DNA of 64,000 nucleotides from Oscheius onirici (Eukaryota > Nematoda > Chromadorea > Rhabditida > Rhabditidae), in contig OW051472.1 of assembly GCA_932521025.1 (NCBI GenBank), positions 7,316,001 through 7,380,000 on the forward strand, given 5' to 3'. Both the position numbers and the translations under genes were made by a program. Below the pieces are notes generated by a model. That model was not told where the DNA came from, made no database searches, and saw nothing but the letters and a program-made list of their open reading frames with translations. Shown here one piece after another: positions 33,524 to 44,200 of the stretch. Position 1 is the first letter of the stretch. The number at the start of each line of letters is the position of its first letter.

Positions 33524-34249
33524 TTATTTGCGGCCCCATCCGAGTCTTCTGAATCGGTCAAACGCGGCCTGATCCTGGATGTTTAGAGCCATGACCAAAG
33601 GATCCTTCTCGACAGTGACGGGTAGTTTGCATTGCACTGGTGAGAAAAAGCAGTTGCGGCGGTACTCTCCCCCATCTTGTCTGTTTTTGGCTGCCATCGC
33701 ATTCAGTTGTGGAAGCTTTCGACGCAGACGATTCTGTGCCCAGTACCTGGAAAAAACCGACTTAACTTCCGTCTTTATGTGCGGACTTTTACACCTCAAA
33801 CATTTTCGCTTGTTTTTCGTTTAGCCGAGATTGAGAGGAAAAAAGTCGAGACTAGAAGGAAAGTAGATGGGCTGAGTCAGAAGTAACAAGAGCAATAACA
33901 ATTTGGAAATGAATACTGTAGCCGGAAGGGCACTAAGACCTGAGATACAATAACTGCCCAACTGATAGTTTAAATTGTTAGACCTAACGAATATGATTGA
34001 GAATGACATAAAAGAGTTCATTGTTTTTTGATACGGAGACGGATAACTTTATCAAACGAAATGAAATTGCACTGATCAGCAAATTCCCCAGAAGTTCTAG
34101 ACTACAGCTACCCCCATATGGAACAGTACTCACCTCGCAATAGGGTTGATCTCCTTGACTATTCTGAACCTATCCTCCACTTGTCCTTCTACAGTAATCA
34201 CTGCCGCTAATGTGACTATCACTATGGAGAAGAGAATTGTCTGTTGCAT
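33524..34249 (-). CDS. Neuropeptide precursor with allatostatin-C/somatostatin-like C-x6-C core
   Basis: Two exons separated by an intron of about 380 nt (33750-34128). Start ATG is at 34249 with a clear signal peptide (MQQTILFSIVIVTLAAVITV). Exon 2 reads YWAQNRLRRKLPQLNAMAAK, then GGEYRRNCFFSPVQCKLPV, then VEKDPLVMALNIQDQ and FRRLGWGRK at the stop. RNCFFSPVQC matches the arthropod allatostatin-C core pattern C-[YF]-F-[NS]-P-[IV]-x-C in both spacing and residues, which suggests a disulphide-closed peptide. Dibasic sites (RR) flank the core and the C-terminal LGWGRK has a Gly-basic-basic amidation signal. About 110 residues, normal for such precursors. The secreted peptide-hormone nature is well supported; the AST-C relationship is inferred from the motif. 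Confidence 0.72.
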
Positions 34250-36003
34250 GTTGTGTAGCTCTGAAAATAGTGACTGATTCAAGTTGGATGAAATCAGAGA
34301 GAGAGGACCCAAGAGAAACGGAAAAAGTCTCTGGGTGAGACATGTGAGTGGGAAGCGTTGGTCATTAAAACCCTGACGATGTACTCTGGAGAGTAAGAGA
34401 GAGAATGATGGCATAAGTACTTTTTGAACATAATTCACTTTCAGAGAGAGAGAGATAAATGACGAGACAGTGATCTACATTTCGGAATGAAGAACAGCTT
34501 GATCAAGCGATTTGGGATCAAGTTCTGACTATATCCAGAATGCTAACACAGACGTCAGGTGGAAAAACAACGGTCACTTCCTTTGCGTCAAAACTAAATG
34601 TTTTACTGGTAGTCGGAGGAGGGATTAACTTTCTCTGCTGCTACCGTATGCTAAAAGAAGGCGGTCAGATATTGGAGGAAAGAAACGCTCTCTCTGCTGC
34701 TATAGTAGTGCTTTTCGGAAGCCTGTTTCAAAAACAAGCTCTACCCCTTTTAAGAAAAGCATTTTTCAGCGAGTCTTAGAACAGGTTACAGCAATCTGGC
34801 CATTCGCAGACGAAGAAAGAGCTTAGCGAGGTAGGTCACGACTGCTCTGGCGGAAAAAAAAGAGCAGGCAACTATACTGCTTTAGACAAAGGATTCTGGG
34901 TCACTTATTGTCAGATCAGTCTCTTTTTGGATCAGAAAGTCTGGTATAGTTGGCGTCTGTTACGGATGTATGCAAAATTCTATTCAACAGTAGATCGCTG
35001 CACAATCTCGTCATGCTACAAAATGCTTGTGTTGACGCATACCTGAAAAAAGGCAAAGACTAGAGGAGGGCTTACAATAGCTGCAGAAAAGCATGAGATC
35101 GAGAGAAATCGGATGATTGTCAGTCACCAGCTCTAGAAGAATGAAAAGTGACCGACAAAGATTCGAAAGCAGAGGCGGAGCTCGAACTCGAGCCAAGCAC
35201 CATCTTTCCGAGATCATTTTAATCGCAATATAGCGGGATTATAATCGAAAAGCTGGCAGACAGAGTGAACATTTTGTTCGGATACTTTGGTTTCCGACTC
35301 TTCGAACAGTTACGGGTTCAAGTCAACTAGAAAGCATAGAAATATGGACGAGTAACTTTGAATAGAACGAGGAAGATTGTACCTTCCTGTTATCCTTCCA
35401 ACGTCACTGCTTTTTTACTCTTCTTCTGTACCTGATTCACCCGTCTATACTTGTTCTGTTTCTTGCCCTCTTGAGCAGTGAGTCGTGAAACTAGGTCAAA
35501 ACACGTAGGATGTCCTCCCTCAAGCTATTCAAAGTCTAGCACATTACGTGTTTAGACGGACCTAGTCAAGCTTGAAGCGCAGCGCCTAGCTTTGAAGCCA
35601 TTTTCGATCAGAGAAGAATGGTAAAAACAACCAAAACACAGAACAGAGGAGATTAATTTGGAAGGCATTTTTTGAAATACAGACGTATTATTTTTCCCGC
35701 CAGGAACTGAACGATTGAACTTTGAGTATTTTTTTGCAGAGCCTGAAGGGATCAAGAGTGGGTGTTCTTCAAGAGGAAAAATAGTCGAGAAAAAGAGAAA
35801 ACAAGCAAAAAAAAGAAGGCTGTTAAAAAGGTTGATATACTTGAGTACTCTCTCGAGTGCTGCGAAAAACATGTAATTTGACAAGCCGGGATTTATGTCT
35901 TTAGAATCGATGTTTCTATAGAATTTCTAAAAACAAGTTTCGTGTTAATTGTCTAACAGAATCAAATAAAGAGTCATTTGGCCACATCTACAGCTCCTCG
36001 AAG
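34250..36003. other. Intergenic region with dispersed repeat copy
   Basis: About 1.75 kb upstream of the neuropeptide gene. It contains copy A of a dispersed repeat (34802-34937). No other feature is supported. Confidence 0.4.
34802..34937 (+). repeat. Dispersed repeat, copy A (partner 50583-50726)
   Basis: Shares, in order and with similar spacing, ATTCGCAGA, GAGCTTAG, GTAGG-CACGA, TATACTGCTTT, ACTTATTGTCAG and CAGTCTCTTTTTGGATCAG with 50583-50726. The copies differ by point changes and small indels. No ORF or clear terminal inverted repeat is visible. Confidence 0.8.
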
Positions 36004-36432
36004 ATGTTGCTTCTGCTCGTTCTGCTCCAAGTCCTGCTACTGGTCACACTCTGCGGCAAGAAAAAGACGAAGAGCGACGAAGGAGTCCAGTCGAATAACA
36101 GCTACGGCAGTGGCGAGACGCAGAAGACGAAGAGTGTGGCCATCGGTCAAGAGAAGCTGAAAACTACCGAGGCGGAGACGGACAAAAAGGAGACGACGAA
36201 GGAGACCGAAAAGCCAGTGGAGCCGGTGAAGAAGGACTCGAAGGAGAAGGTGGTAGAAGAGCCGCTTGACAAGACGCAGCTGACTGACTCGACGCGCCAT
36301 AGCGTGAAGAGCACCAAGACGAAGACGCTGCTGCCGGTTCAGCAGACGACGGACAACGACCCTGGAGGATATGAGAACGTGAACGACATGAACGAAGAGG
36401 AATTGGCTAAAATTGCCGCCGAGGTCAAGTGA
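36004..36432 (+). CDS. Intronless Lys-rich membrane-anchored or secreted protein, diverged paralogue
   Basis: 142 residues, single exon: MLLLLVLLQVLLLVTL, then CGKKKTKSDEGVQ, a Lys/Glu/Thr-rich low-complexity tail (TKETEKPVEPVKKDSKEKV) and an acidic end (NEEELAKIAAEVK). The same architecture as 13713 and 52958 (hydrophobic start, Cys-Gly-KKK boundary, charged tail) points to a small family, though the tails do not align well. Function unknown. Confidence 0.68.
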   Translation: MLLLLVLLQVLLLVTLCGKKKTKSDEGVQSNNSYGSGETQKTKSVAIGQEKLKTTEAETDKKETTKETEKPVEPVKKDSKEKVVEEPLDKTQLTDSTRHSVKSTKTKTLLPVQQTTDNDPGGYENVNDMNEEELAKIAAEVK

Positions 36433-38267
36433 GACACGAAGAATCGCTATACTTTTTCTCGCCAGGCTCACTAATGAAGATTTCTTTTGTGCCAGACTTG
36501 TTGTTGGACAGGAGAAAGGAGACAGTAGTTCCACTGGGGGAAACTCTGGTAACAGGAAGTTTCTCCGAACATTAATAACATTTGAGATTTCTTATACTGA
36601 CAATGAGTTACGTATGCGCTGGAAACCAATAAGTGATGTACACAAGGAACGTCAGCTTGACAACACGATCGAAAGAGCCTTTTGTCTTTTGATCTTTTGA
36701 GTCTCTCGTCTTTTGATTCTTGACTGATTCTGACAATGAGAACTGGAATTCTTCTTCCTGCACTGGACAGTATACTTGGGTAGCTCGAGCCGGCTCTAGC
36801 CTGTTTTTGACCCTCGAGCCGGCTCGGCTCGGTCTGGTGAAAAATCAGGCTCGGCTCGAAGAGGTCCGCGAGCCGGCTCGGTTCGACCAAGCCTCTCGCG
36901 CCGGCTCGAAAAAAACTCGAGACTAAAAATTTCGGCTCGTGTCCAAGTATACTGGACAGTACAGTATTAGCTGGTTGACTTCTGTGTCCAGGGGATTCGT
37001 GTTTGAAGATAAAGAGGCTACAGTAGGAGACTAAGGTTAGAAATTCTTTTCACCAATGATTGTCCCAGTACATTGTTCTAAAGAATACAGTGTACAACAT
37101 CCAGTTTAGTTTTGGAAAATGATGTTAGTTCACGAGGAAAAGATATTAGGAAGTGAACTAGAACAATGGTTCGAGAGTGGGATGAAACCTCCCTGTTAAG
37201 CAATTGCGGACAGTCGTCACAAAGCTAGAAGAAAACATAATTGAGGCTATGAAACATGTTATTTTGAGGATTGTTGTACGCAGGTCAAGAAGCCCCCTAT
37301 AAATTAGCAGCGATGTCACACATTGGGGTTGTCCATAAAACATGTAAATTTCATTAGTTCTGCAGAAGATGCTTCAAAAATGGAGATGGGCAATGGCCGA
37401 CTGGGCTGCCTTTTAAAGCATCTCTCGGTCTTAGGCGTTCTCTGATTGTCTAAGCTTCAGGCAAGCTCTTGATCTTTGTATCTTTGAAGGAAGTGTGTGA
37501 ACGGTTTGTTGTTGCGTCAATGATCACTAGATCTGGTTATAATGGAGCAATATAATTAGAGAGTAATCGAGTGAACACTTGTTTTCACTCGGTAAGTAGA
37601 CCGATCTCTGTCTTATGGAGCGTTCCTGATATATTGTCACGGAACGAAATCATCACTCTTCGAAAGCAGGAGGTTCAACAAAGAGTTCTTCTTTTCCCGT
37701 TTACTCATTTTTTCAGTTGATCATAAATTCCAAGGCTTGGGCTTTGCATCTGTTTTCGTCTAGTTGAAGCCCAAAAAGTAGCTACTAAATGCGTGGGAGG
37801 ATGTCTCGTACTCTTAGCAATATACTGTACACGAATCTCGTCAAGAAGCAAAACAAATCTTATCCCTGGTCAAGTATTTGGCTTAAAGTGAATTCCAAAC
37901 AGCTGATCCCAGACTCCGTGTCGATATGAACATTCCGGAGATTGAGAAAAGTCAGCTGGGAGATCAGACTCTTGACGTAAGCCTTCTGAGAACAACTTAG
38001 TCTCTTCCTGGCATATTCTTGGTTGTTTTGGATAGGTTGCTGAGCCGGATAAGAGATTGGAAGGAGATGCAAGAAGTGAAGAAACCGAAGAATACCAAAA
38101 CAGGGAAATAGATCGAGTAGGACTGGCCATACGAGTAAGTTATTGTTCCCTCCTGGCTATTATTCGACATAAAACAAGAATAGTTATTCATTACCATAAT
38201 GCTGATTGTCTAGTCATTCTGATCAGTACAAATAGCCAGCTATGCGCCTCCACAATGACCAACCATT
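36433..38267. other. Intergenic region with hAT-like MITE 1
   Basis: About 1.8 kb; the MITE occupies 36771-36951. Overlapping antisense frames at 37860-38200 have no coding support. Confidence 0.4.
36771..36951. mobile_element. hAT-like non-autonomous element (MITE) 1, CTCG-rich
   Basis: 181 bp bounded by terminal inverted repeats TATACTTGGG (left) and CCAAGTATA (right). The flanks are a perfect 8-bp duplication CTGGACAG at 36763-36770 and 36952-36959, which fits the hAT target consensus nTnnnnAn. The interior is filled with GAGCCGGCTCG-type CTCG-rich short repeats. No ORF. It shares termini and interior style with 47245-47586. Confidence 0.85.
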
Positions 38268-39160
38268 ATGAAAGTCCTTCTGCCGATTCTCCTCTCCTCT
38301 GCATCCGGTACCTGTCCATCAATCAAAAAACTCGTATCTTTCAGCTCTTTCGTGCACTAATAGCCATCTTACAGATGCCGAGAAATCAGGATTTTTGGAT
38401 GTAAAAATATTTTTTTTGGTTCTGACAAAGTTTCAGGCACACAACAGTCTTCGAAGTCAATTGGCTTTGGGCAGGTATATCGTCAAAGGGAATCAGAAAC
38501 CACAGGCTGCCAACATGTTAGAAATGACGTGGGATTGTGACATTGAGGCTTCGGCTCAGAAATATGCCAATACTTGTCCATTCGCTCACTCGCATTCGCC
38601 CAATTTGGGCGAGAATCTGTACTGGCAGTGGAGTACAGTGCCAGTGAGTAACTAGACTTTTTTCTGCGTGTTGTTTAACAATATCTACATAATCTATACT
38701 CTTCCAGATTCCTTCAACCGGAGTAGGCTTGAAAGCCTCAAACTCTTGGGCCAACGAGTTCCAGACAAATGGCTTCTCAAAAACCCTCTTCACACCAGAT
38801 GCGTTATCAAGAACAGGACATGCAACGCAGGTATGAGCAAGCCTTATTCTATAACATGAAGCCACAGATGTCTTGGGCTTCGACTAACCGAATGGGCTGT
38901 GCTATCAGCCAATGTCCGTCCAATATAAAGATCTTCAATTACATGATAGCAGTGGTTTGCCAATACGCTCCGCAGTAGGTGCACCTATGAGTTTTTTTTT
39001 AAAGAAAGTTACAGGGGTAATTTCTTCAACCAGAATATTTACCAGCCCGGAACGACGTGTTCTGCCTGCCCCGAAAGCTATCAGTGTGACAAGGTATTAA
39101 AGTTTTCCCAGTTGCTCATGAAAATTTTAGGCCATCGGTCTGTGCACAATGCCCAAGTAG
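38268..39160 (+). CDS. SCP/TAPS (CAP-domain) secreted protein
   Basis: Secreted CAP-superfamily protein of the nematode VAP/SCL/ASP type. Start ATG 38268 with a signal peptide (MKVLLPILLSSAS) that continues across two small introns to FLDAHNSLRSQLALG, the typical CAP opening. Then come MLEMTWDCDIEASAQKYAN, HSHSPNLGENLYW (CAP His and Glu), GHATQMSWASTNRMGCAI (CAP1 signature, canonical GHYTQ), AVVCQYAPQGNFF (CAP2-like) and a Cys-rich tail SACPESYQCDKAIGLCTMPK with the stop at 39158-39160. About 215 residues, one domain, with paired cysteines. Role unknown; such proteins are often secreted effectors or sperm-pathway factors. Confidence 0.92.
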
Positions 39161-39557
39161 ATGCTGAAGATGAAGTTGAAGGGAATTGATTACTTCTCCT
39201 TCTCCGATAGATTACAGCGATACTCTTCTCTATCACCATTCCATCTGTGAGATACACATGATTCCCGTATTACATTTATTAAAAAAAAGCATATATAATG
39301 ACGGGGTTTTTTAGGATTTTGTGTTTTTGTTATTTTTTTGTGTTTTTACATTTTTCTTATGAAATAATACAATAGAAATTTAAATCGAGCATCTATATTT
39401 ACAGACAAATGGGGACCCGCATACAAAAGGTTAGCATCTTTTACAGCATCTTTTAAACCTTATAATTCAACAGAACCTTTCATCGCACTAGATAAATGTT
39501 GAAAGAATTCTGTATATAGGTATACTCAGTAGGCCCCAAAATGGTCTGAACAATGAA
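39161..39557. other. Spacer between convergent genes
   Basis: About 400 bp, AT-rich, including T-runs. No gene seen. Confidence 0.4.
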
Positions 39558-40231
39558 TTAACAAGCGCTAAAGGGACGCTTGATGATAGGCTCGTAGCTG
39601 CTCCCGTTGTCCAACTCAACGGACTAAACTTAGAGTTTGTTCGAAATTTTAAAGTTACTCACAGCAGCTACCTTTCTCAGTTGATCTTCAAGCCCCTCGG
39701 TCTCGGTCATATCGCCTTCGTTCTGGAGATTTCTAGCTCCGGCCTCCATCTGAAAGTCGACCTTAGTTCTGGATTTGAAACTTTTACTTACATTTTCGGT
39801 AGAAATCCGCTCAGTCTCGAACTGAACGGTGCCTGACATCGGGTGGAGTTGGTCGATCAGAAGAGCCATGTCGCTGGGTTCATAGTAGCTGTGCTCAGTA
39901 CGGATGTTCCAGCCAATTTCTACGGAGAACGGACTGGCTGGCTCCTGAAAGGGAATGTTAGAGTGGAAAAAATCGCATAAAAATATACCTGTACAATTCT
40001 GCTGGGCTCCCGGATATTCTGTTCCGGAAGATATGTCCCTGTACTTTTAGGGACCTCGTCAACCCAATCGTCGAGAGGAGTCGTGATCTGCGGAACTGTG
40101 TGCGTGGAGTTTGCTGAATAAAGTTGTCTGCAAATAAGGTAAAACTGCTCACTAGATGTTTGGAACTCATCCTGATCCATAAACTCATCATGGATCGCGA
40201 GGAGATTACCAAGATTCCTATCTTCTTCCAT
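39558..40231 (-). CDS. Unrecognised acidic protein
   Basis: Four exons with clean GT-AG introns, start ATG 40231 and stop at 39558-39560, about 185 residues. Exon 1: MEEDRNLGNLLAIHDEFMDQ, QFYLICRQLYSANSTH, TPLDDWVDEVPKSTGTYLPE. Exon 2: EPASPFSVEIGWNIRTEH, DMALLIDQLHPMSGTVQFE. Exon 3: MEAGARNLQNEGDMTETE, GLEDQLRKVAA. Exon 4: SVELDNGSSYEPIIKRPFSA. No signal peptide or membrane segment. The splices are all in frame and codon use is gene-like, so it is real, but I do not recognise the family. It could be a nuclear or cytosolic regulator; function unknown. Confidence 0.7.
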
Positions 40232-40289
40232 AGTTGGATAACTAAATTCAAAATTAATTCAAAAAACTTCTGATATTTCTGTCTTGACA

Positions 40290-40321
40290 GTCCGATAGGG
40301 GGGGGGGGGATACTATCGGAC
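40290..40321. repeat. G12 tract inside an inverted repeat
   Basis: GTCCGATAG at 40290-40298 and CTATCGGAC at 40313-40321 are perfect inverted repeats, enclosing a run of 12 G (40298-40309) and ATA. A second long G-tract (11 G) lies at 50452-50462 in the P450 intron. Confidence 0.9.
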
Positions 40322-40579
40322 GGTTAAAATTATTTTAGGGTTAAAAAACGTAAACAAGCATTTAAATTCACATTTTATTCTAGATGGGATTAAAATCGCT
40401 AATGATTTGAAAAGAACAATTTAGAAAGTGACGATATAGAAAGTTGCTGGAGAGATTTGAAACTCATTGGAAAAATCTACCCATTTGGCAATTTTCCATT
40501 TGGCTAAAGCCACCGGTTTTCCCGGTGTTATGACCGAGAAAAAAAACAAACAAAAGGGTGATAATTTGGGAGTAGCACT

Positions 40580-40615
40580 AATCAAGGAGAAATCAAGGAG
40601 AAATCAAGGAGAAAT
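40580..40615. repeat. Tandem repeat of a 12-bp unit (ATCAAGGAGAAA x3)
   Basis: Three direct copies, the last ending in T. No coding content. Confidence 0.85.
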
Positions 40616-40947
40616 GGGTTCTGAGTCGGCATGAGACGCAGGGGTGCGAGCGTGAGAGAACAGCTGAGAGATAGTGTTGCGGGCAGCGAGCTGCACTGGA
40701 CCACCGAAACCGCACTCTGAACCCAATGGACGTGTGAAAAACTTCCAATAGAAGAAGGGGCCCGGAACGTTCTCCAGCCCCAGAAAGCTTATCTCGGGAC
40801 GGGAAAATGTGTTCCCGTTCCCATAAAAATCCTTTTGTAATCATAGCAACCAAACTAGAAAGTGTAAAGAGACCAGTTTATTGAAGCACATCGGAATTGA
40901 TTCACACAGGTTGGTACATCAAAAAAGCGACAAATTGGCAAAGGTGT

Positions 40948-43900
40948 CTAAGCATTGAAGCGGAGATTGTGGCAGCGTCCGGCCAACGGGTTCGTCAGCT
41001 CCTTGTTGGCTTCCTCGACCGTAATCTCATCGAGATTGTTCTTGCGCCTGTAAAACGGTTATAGAAATTTAAAAATAATGTAGACTTTTTTTTTGGCAAA
41101 TTACCCTCTCTTACACCTGTGTTATTCAGTCAAAAACTTACATGTAGTAATTGAGAACGGTCTGGCCTCTTTTGGCGCACCGGTCCGCGACGGTGAGTAC
41201 GGCAACTTCGGCGGTCGGCGACGTGCAGACGCTGTGGAGGAACGTAAGTGCATGGGTGGCATATTCGATGCTCTGCAAGGAGACTCCGGCATCGTTGACC
41301 AGTACAGAGTATTTGGGAGAACAAGCGGTTCCCTAAAGGTTAAAGTTAGAAAAGTTTGAGACAATATCAAACCTGCAGAATGACGTGAGGATTGAGGTAG
41401 AAGCCTTTGCATCCCGGGGTCATGACAGTGTGATCCAAGCAGACTCCAGGCTGCACATTGGTGCTCTGAGCTCGGTCACCAGCTCTGTCCACCTTGTACA
41501 GCCTCTCGGAGGTCTTTTTATTCTCCAGCACACAGATGAGTTTCGTGCTTCCGAGCACGTCCTTGACCTTCTGAATCTCCGTTCTCAACTTGGACCATTG
41601 GCCTTCGGAGTAGCCAGACAGGTAGAGGACGACAATCTTCGGCACAGCTCCCTTTCTGGCCTTGGTGAAGGCTTCCTTGCACTGGGCGATGATTCCCACA
41701 ACAGCATCAAAAGCCTTCTAAAAATAATTTAAACAGATTGTAGGATGAGCGCGTACCTCGTTGTGGTGACCTTCAATGTAGACCCAATCACCAATGACCT
41801 GGTTGGGATGGAAGGAGCAGGTGGCAGCGTAGCCCAAACGAGAGGGTCTCTTCTTGAAAAGCCTGCTCGCTCCTCCTGTACCTTGCTGGTGACTGAATTC
41901 TATTCCGATGTATAAAACGTCGTTTGTTCTGATTCTGAATCAGTTTAATCTTTTGGTAAGCCACATTTTAGAGAGATTTTATCAGAAGTTAACTCACTTC
42001 AGCTCGCCCTTGCTCGTCTCAACGCCATAAGGAACTCCTCCATTCTTTAGACAAGCCTTGAGCATTACGTTGTCCATGGTCACGACTTGATTCCTCTCTA
42101 CAGCTTTTCTGATGATAGAAGTAGTGACGATCTGAGAGTCAAATTATATAGTTCTATTATATAAAATACCTGAGTGACGACCTGATACTTGGCCTCCCAG
42201 TATTTTATGTCCTGAAAATGTTTTATGAGAAAATAGTGAAAATTACTCACGTCGTGGATCATAGTTCTGTCGTTGAGAGCGATGAAAATGTATTGGAAAT
42301 TGTTTTCCTTCGCTCTCTTCAGAAGCTGTTCGGCAGAGAGATCGTTGGAGATCGTGATTTCGGCAGGCTCTGTCATCTTAACGCCTTTCTGCTTCAAGGA
42401 GTCGATCATCCAGTCCTTGAACTGCTTGAACAAGTTCGCATCACAACCGTAGTTGAACACTGCCCAGCACCGGAGCTCAGGAGGAGCATGGAAGGTCTTG
42501 TTGCGGAGATCGACTTTGGACTGAAACTGAACGTCTAAAGGGAAAGAAACTACTCACGTTGTCTCGAGGACAGAAGCCATTGACCAGGACGCCGGACAGA
42601 ATGGTACAGGGCAGTTCCATGAAATTGTTTCCAAGCTCAAAGCCGAAACGCTTCAGGTTTTGGTTGTCGAACAGTCCCAGTCGGCCCATATAGTCATAAC
42701 ACAACTTGACTCGGACCTCTGGGAGCATAGCAGACCACTGGAAAGACTTCTTTAAAAAGAACAGAAACAGTTAAAGATACCTTCACGATCTGATCAGTGT
42801 GAACGGGAAGTTGACGCTCCTTGGGAACGGACTGATTCGGCAGGATCTGGAGAACTTCCGCCGGATAATAAATGAAGCCGGTCAGAGCATTCTTGGCTCT
42901 CTTAGCCACCATGGGCAGGTCATTTCGAGATAGGGTTATATCGTAGACTTGCTTGAAGTACTGGATGTTATCCACCTTCTGTCCATCGACGATCCTAGGA
43001 GAGAATAAAATCCATATGCCGCTAATGAAACCTCACTGCTTGATGGTCTTGTTCTGGTTGACCGACTGGATGGTGAAAGGAAGACGCTTCTTTCCGTAGG
43101 TCGGGACAACCAAGAGTCCGAACAGGGCGTTGTTCAAGTCATAACACTTGACTTTCTTCAATTCATCCATCTTCTGGGCTACAGTCATAGGCACATGCTG
43201 TACCACTGTTTTGACTGAAAATTTGAGTTTATACTGGAACTTTTTGTGTAAACTCACTGTCAGCGGCCACGACCATACGGAGAGATTTGGTGTCATCTCC
43301 GACAACCTCCGCCGAAGTTCGAAGACCCGGCTTCAGGATCACTCCTCCTCCCAAATTGACGGCGTTGGCGTTGTTCAGTTGGAAGTGAATGGCATCGCGA
43401 GAGAACCATTCATCAGGCTTCGAAAAAGCCTCTCTTTCCAACAGGATATTGAAGGCTTCCAACAAGTTTGGTTGGTATCCTGGACGACCAGGAACACAGG
43501 TCAGCAAGTCGTTGGTCGAAGCCTGAAATATGGTTCTTTTTTTGGAGAACTGCCAAAAACCATTATAATCACCCCCAAGAAATGTTTTCTTGGCCGAAAC
43601 GGCAGTTTAGATAACCTATATTTTTTATACTCACCTGGAAAGTTTCCTGAGGTCCTTGGTCGATTTTGACCGTACAAGTTCCATCCTCATAGTCACTAGC
43701 CAATTCCGGGACGTCCTTGACATTGAGAGTTACTTCCTTCTAAAACGATAAGAATAGATTTGATATGAAATTGTTTTACGTTTTTGAAGAGGCTCAGACT
43801 GTAAAGACAGGCAGCCCGGTTGTAGGCAAAGTCGCCAAGCTGCTCGAGTTTGGCCACATGGGCAATGACAGCCGCACATTGCTTTCGTCTGTCGTCGAAC

Positions 43901-44200
43901 CTGAAAAATTAAAGAATAAAAGACAGTATTAAACCAACCTCTCGGTCGTCAGCTCCTTCTCGAAGCCGTTGGACAGAGTGACTCGAATCTTCACGTCGTA
44001 TTTGTAAATGGGGATGTTTTTGACGACTTCTAAAAGATTTCGACTGAATCACGCAGTTTAGAAATATACTCACTGACTGGGAACATGTTGATTTGGACCG
44101 TGCTTTTGCCATCGGCTCCACCGGATGACTGGACAGGAGGTCCACGGGACTGAGGAGCTCCACCGCCTCGGATGTTCATCTTGTTGAACTGCTTGTTCAT
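40948..44200 (-). CDS. Argonaute protein, WAGO-like, without canonical slicer residues
   Basis: Small-RNA-binding Argonaute of about 860 residues. Start ATG 44200 (MNKQFNKMNIRGGG), after TTTTTAG. Domains: N domain to about residue 150; linker 1 with GGGVILKPGLRTSAE; PAZ about 300-410 (VDNIQYFKQVYDITLSRN, GFIYYPAEVLQILPNQSVP); MID about 480-590 (WAVFNYGCDANLFKQF, IFIALNDRTMIHDDIKYWE, YQVVTQ); PIWI to the end (LYIGIEFSHQQG, LGYAATCSFHPNQVIGDW, VVLYLSGYSEGQWSKLRTEI, GFYLNPHVILQGTACSPKYS, VLTVADRCAKRGQTVLNYY). The first catalytic Asp of IGADVTHP is E, and the Asp of RDGVSEGQ is S. Both changes suggest loss of slicing, as in C. elegans WAGOs. ADRCAKRGQ matches the WAGO form. Stop at 40948-40950. 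Confidence 0.92.

Larger units (their letters stand above)
40232..40947. other. Spacer upstream of the acidic gene
   Basis: About 715 bp with a poly-G hairpin (40290-40321) and a 12-bp tandem repeat (40580-40615). No gene supported. Confidence 0.45.
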
